Below are positions 6,159-8,045 of a stretch of DNA of 8,045 nucleotides, one piece after another. Positions within the stretch are counted from its first letter, which is position 1. Every line of letters starts with the position of its first letter. A program made the translations under genes and the position numbers. The stretch is from Phycisphaerales bacterium (GTDB lineage Bacteria; Planctomycetota; Phycisphaerae; Phycisphaerales; SM1A02): assembly GCA_007135295.1 (NCBI GenBank), contig SLJD01000365.1, positions 1 through 8,045 of the forward strand. Direction: 5' to 3'. The notes below the pieces were generated by a model that was given only the letters and a program-made list of their open reading frames with translations, was not told the origin of the DNA and ran no database searches.

Positions 6159-7091
6159 ATGGCCATACTCATTGATCCAGCGAAACGCGTTCTTGTGCAG
6201 GGCATCACCGGCCGTGAAGGACGTGCCCGGACGCGGTTGATGCGCGAGTTCGGAACGCAGGTCGTCGCCGGCTGCACGCCGGGCAAGGGCGGGCAGGACG
6301 TGGAAGGCATCCCCGTGCACGATCATGTTGGCGATGCGGTTGAGGTCGCCGGGCAGATTGATATATCTGTCGTATTCGTGCCGGCTGCTCTCGTCAAGAA
6401 TGCCGCGATTGAGGCGGTCGAAGCCGGCGTGAAGCTCCTTCTGCTCGTCCCCGATCGCGTCCCGCTGTGGGATGCCATGGAGATCGCTGAAGTCGCCCGG
6501 CAGCATGGCGCGCGATTCATCGGCCCGAACACGCTCGGTGTGCTCAGCCCCGGTCCGGAAGGGCGCAGCGCGGTCATCGGCATGATCGGCGGGCGGGCCG
6601 AGTCGGCCAGACAGTGGTTTAACGGGCCCGTGCACAATCGGACGGTCGGAATCATCTCTCGTTCCGGCGGCATGACCAGTTCCTGCGGGTATTACCTCAG
6701 TCGCCGCGGCGTTGGGTTGAGCACGCTCGTTCACGTCGGTGGGGACTCCGTAGTCGGGTTGCCGATTCCAGATGTGGCGGAGATGTTCGAGCATGATGAC
6801 GACACCGATGCCATTGTCGTATTCGGGGAGATTGGTGGATCGCAGGAGGAACGGCTTGCTGAACTGCTCGCCACCGGCCGGGTGACTAAGCCCGTCATTG
6901 CGTACATCGGCGGGAAGGCGGCCCGTGAAGGTACTCGCTTCAGCCACGCCGGCGCCATCATTGAGGGCGGACGGGGCAGACACGCCGGCAAGGTGGAAGC
7001 GCTGGTCGCGGCCGGCGCCACTGTCGTGCCGGGATTCGGTGATCTGCCCGATGCTGTTATTTCGATACTCGGCGATACGGTGACTGTCTGA
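6159..7091 (+). CDS. Acyl-CoA synthetase small subunit with phosphohistidine (citryl-CoA synthetase small / succinyl-CoA synthetase alpha type)
   Basis: This 310-residue partner of the preceding protein binds CoA and carries the phosphate from ATP on a histidine. MAILIDPAKRVLVQGITGRE (1-20) and CTPGKGGQDVEGIPVHD (39-55) are the CoA-binding Rossmann domain. IGPNTLGVLSPG (121-132) follows, then VGIISRSGGMTSS (163-175), the start of the ligase domain, and GGDSVVGLP (194-202). GEIGGS (223-228) includes the conserved Glu224. GTRFSHAGAIIEGG (258-271) contains His263, aligned with the phosphorylated His246 of E. coli SucD. Differences: VPDRVP (97-102) replaces the usual TEGIP-type loop, and the stretch between LSPG and VGIISRSG is about 14 residues longer than in E. 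coli. PNTLG replaces PNCPG; SGGM is the form found in ATP-citrate lyase. It starts 36 bases after the large subunit. The ribosome site is weak, but the N-terminal MxILID match supports this ATG. Substrate is inferred from context. Confidence 0.88.
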   Translation: MAILIDPAKRVLVQGITGREGRARTRLMREFGTQVVAGCTPGKGGQDVEGIPVHDHVGDAVEVAGQIDISVVFVPAALVKNAAIEAVEAGVKLLLLVPDRVPLWDAMEIAEVARQHGARFIGPNTLGVLSPGPEGRSAVIGMIGGRAESARQWFNGPVHNRTVGIISRSGGMTSSCGYYLSRRGVGLSTLVHVGGDSVVGLPIPDVAEMFEHDDDTDAIVVFGEIGGSQEERLAELLATGRVTKPVIAYIGGKAAREGTRFSHAGAIIEGGRGRHAGKVEALVAAGATVVPGFGDLPDAVISILGDTVTV

Positions 7092-7154
7092 GAAATCGCC
7101 GCTCTGTATGGCGCCGTGTACGTAAAGCTGAGTTCACAGACCAGGGGAAGAAAG

Positions 7155-7937
7155 ATGGACGAATCGTCGTGGAAGACTTCCATCACACAGGTTGAGCCGA
7201 ATCAGGTTCGAGTCCGGGGGTATGAGATCACGGACCTGATGAACGAGATCAGCTTCGGAGCAGCGGTCTACCTCATTCTGAGAGGGGAGTTGCCGTCGCA
7301 GAAGGTCGCGAAGCTGATGGACGCGATCCTCGTTTCGTCGATCGATCATGGTGTGACGCCGCCGTCTGCACTCGCGGCCCGCAATGCTACGTCAACCGGG
7401 GGATCACTCAGCGGAGCCGTCGCGTCCGGGATTTTGGCCATCAACGAATTCCATGGGGGGGCCATCGAAAAGTGTGCCGTTCAACTCGGGCACATTGCCA
7501 GCCGCTGCGAGAAACTCGATCAGCCGCTGGACCAGGTCGCAGAGATTGTGCTGGATGAGATGAAAGCAAACGGCGACCGGATGAGCGGGTTCGGCCACCG
7601 CGTTCACACGAAAGATCCGCGCACCACAACCCTCCTCGAACTTGCCGCTGCGGCAGGAGTTGACGGTCGTCACATGCACGCAGCGTGGGCTGTCCAGCGT
7701 GTGTTCGAGGCTTCAGGCAGAAACCTGCCGATCAACGTTGACGGTGCGATCGGCGCAATCCTTGCGGACCTCGGGTTCGAGCCCGCTGTCATGAACGGGA
7801 TCTTCATGATCGCCCGCGCGCCGGGACTGGTGGCGCACGTGCACGAAGAACGGACGACCCAGCGGCCGATGCGGAAGATCAACGCCGCCAATCATGAATA
7901 CGCCGGTCCGTCATCGAGGAGTGTCGCCGATGCATGA
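7155..7937 (+). CDS. Citryl-CoA lyase-like protein (citrate synthase fold)
   Basis: The protein has 260 residues from ATG 7155, about the length of stand-alone citryl-CoA lyase and of the lyase part of ATP-citrate lyase, and far shorter than citrate synthase (about 430). It should split citryl-CoA into acetyl-CoA and oxaloacetate. Shared features in order: ITDLMNEISFGAAVYLILRG (25-44), DHGVTPPSALAARNATST (64-81), NEFHGGAIE (97-105), SGFGHRVH (144-151), INVDGAIGAILADLG (193-207) and MNGIFMIARAPGLVAH (213-228). The catalytic set is present: His100, His148 and Asp196, matching E. coli citrate synthase His264, His305 and Asp362. NVDGAIG and NGIF..R are close to human ATP-citrate lyase. The start has AGGGGA six bases upstream; an in-frame GTG at 7116 would add 13 residues with no ribosome site. 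It follows the small subunit by 63 bases. Alternative: a lyase or synthase for a related acid such as 2-methylcitrate. Confidence 0.88.
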   Translation: MDESSWKTSITQVEPNQVRVRGYEITDLMNEISFGAAVYLILRGELPSQKVAKLMDAILVSSIDHGVTPPSALAARNATSTGGSLSGAVASGILAINEFHGGAIEKCAVQLGHIASRCEKLDQPLDQVAEIVLDEMKANGDRMSGFGHRVHTKDPRTTTLLELAAAAGVDGRHMHAAWAVQRVFEASGRNLPINVDGAIGAILADLGFEPAVMNGIFMIARAPGLVAHVHEERTTQRPMRKINAANHEYAGPSSRSVADA

Positions 7938-8045
7938 ACCGGGACGACTCCTTTAGGCAACGTGAGTGGGGCGTTTCGGTACTTCAACGAAAGCGGGCGA
8001 CGGTATCGGCCATGACGGACGATGCCGCGCCGGATGGTCAGCCGA
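7934..8045 (+). CDS. Unidentified reading frame overlapping the lyase stop; 3' end outside window
   Basis: ATG at 7934 overlaps the TGA of the lyase gene (ATGA), and the frame stays open for 37 codons to the window edge. The visible residues are charged and polar and match no family I recognise. GAGGAG (7916-7921) lies 12 bases upstream, rather far. A second in-frame ATG at 8012 (MTDDAAPDGQP) could be the true start, leaving a 74-base gap. Coding status is plausible from the overlap but unproven on so short a piece. If real, it would be the fourth gene of the block. Confidence 0.4.
   Translation, partial: MNRDDSFRQREWGVSVLQRKRATVSAMTDDAAPDGQP

Noticed and set aside
6135..6983. Minus-strand frame of 282 codons
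   Set aside because: Antisense to the small-subunit gene, which is an end-to-end match to the SucD family including the phosphohistidine.
4563..7091. Reading the two ligase subunits as ordinary TCA-cycle sucC and sucD
   Set aside because: The large subunit is about 130 residues longer than SucC, its ligase domain has ATP-citrate-lyase-like patterns, and a citrate-synthase-fold lyase follows directly; plain sucCD is the less likely reading.
1..8045. Search by eye for CRISPR arrays, tRNA or rRNA genes, insertion sequences and attachment sites
   Set aside because: No regularly spaced repeats, cloverleaf-like sequence, transposase motifs or terminal inverted repeats with target duplications were seen.

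Overview
The window looks like a chromosomal segment of a GC-rich bacterium, most likely a planctomycete or a close relative (inference). The best clue is the minus-strand protein at 729-1649. It joins an anti-sigma-like cytoplasmic part and one membrane helix to a pseudopilin-like region carrying a variant of the planctomycete C-terminal H-X9-DG-type motif. It lies directly behind an ECF sigma factor. There are no rRNA or tRNA genes, CRISPR arrays, insertion sequences or phage genes.

The left part (1 to about 2257) reads on the minus strand. An ECF sigma factor (1646-2257, possibly longer at its N terminus) overlaps its presumed anti-sigma partner (729-1649) by four bases. Then comes the N-terminal 210 codons of a phosphohexomutase (glmM-like, 1-631), which runs off the left edge. 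About 450 bases (2258-2704) separate these from the divergent right part. That stretch holds a pyrimidine-rich tract and GC-rich inverted repeats, but no convincing gene.

The right part (2705 to the end) is all plus strand: a small membrane site-2-type (M50) metalloprotease, the type IB GTP cyclohydrolase FolE2 that starts pterin/folate synthesis, and then a tight three-gene block. The block encodes an ATP-grasp large subunit (4563-6122), a phosphohistidine small subunit (6159-7091) and a citrate-synthase-fold lyase (7155-7937). Laid end to end, these three proteins correspond to the parts of ATP-citrate lyase. They also match the two-step citryl-CoA synthetase plus citryl-CoA lyase system known from Hydrogenobacter thermophilus. 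A further reading frame (7934 to the end) overlaps the lyase stop and continues out of the window.

The three-gene block is the most interesting content. It looks like an unfused CoA-ligase/lyase module: ATP and CoA would activate a tricarboxylate such as citrate through a phosphohistidine, and the lyase would split the thioester to acetyl-CoA and a 2-oxoacid such as oxaloacetate. Catalytic residues are retained, but several substrate- and nucleotide-loop positions differ from both succinyl-CoA synthetase and ATP-citrate lyase. The large subunit also carries an extra C-terminal region of about 110 residues. The true substrate is therefore open. A promoter-like sequence with a direct repeat lies just upstream of the block.
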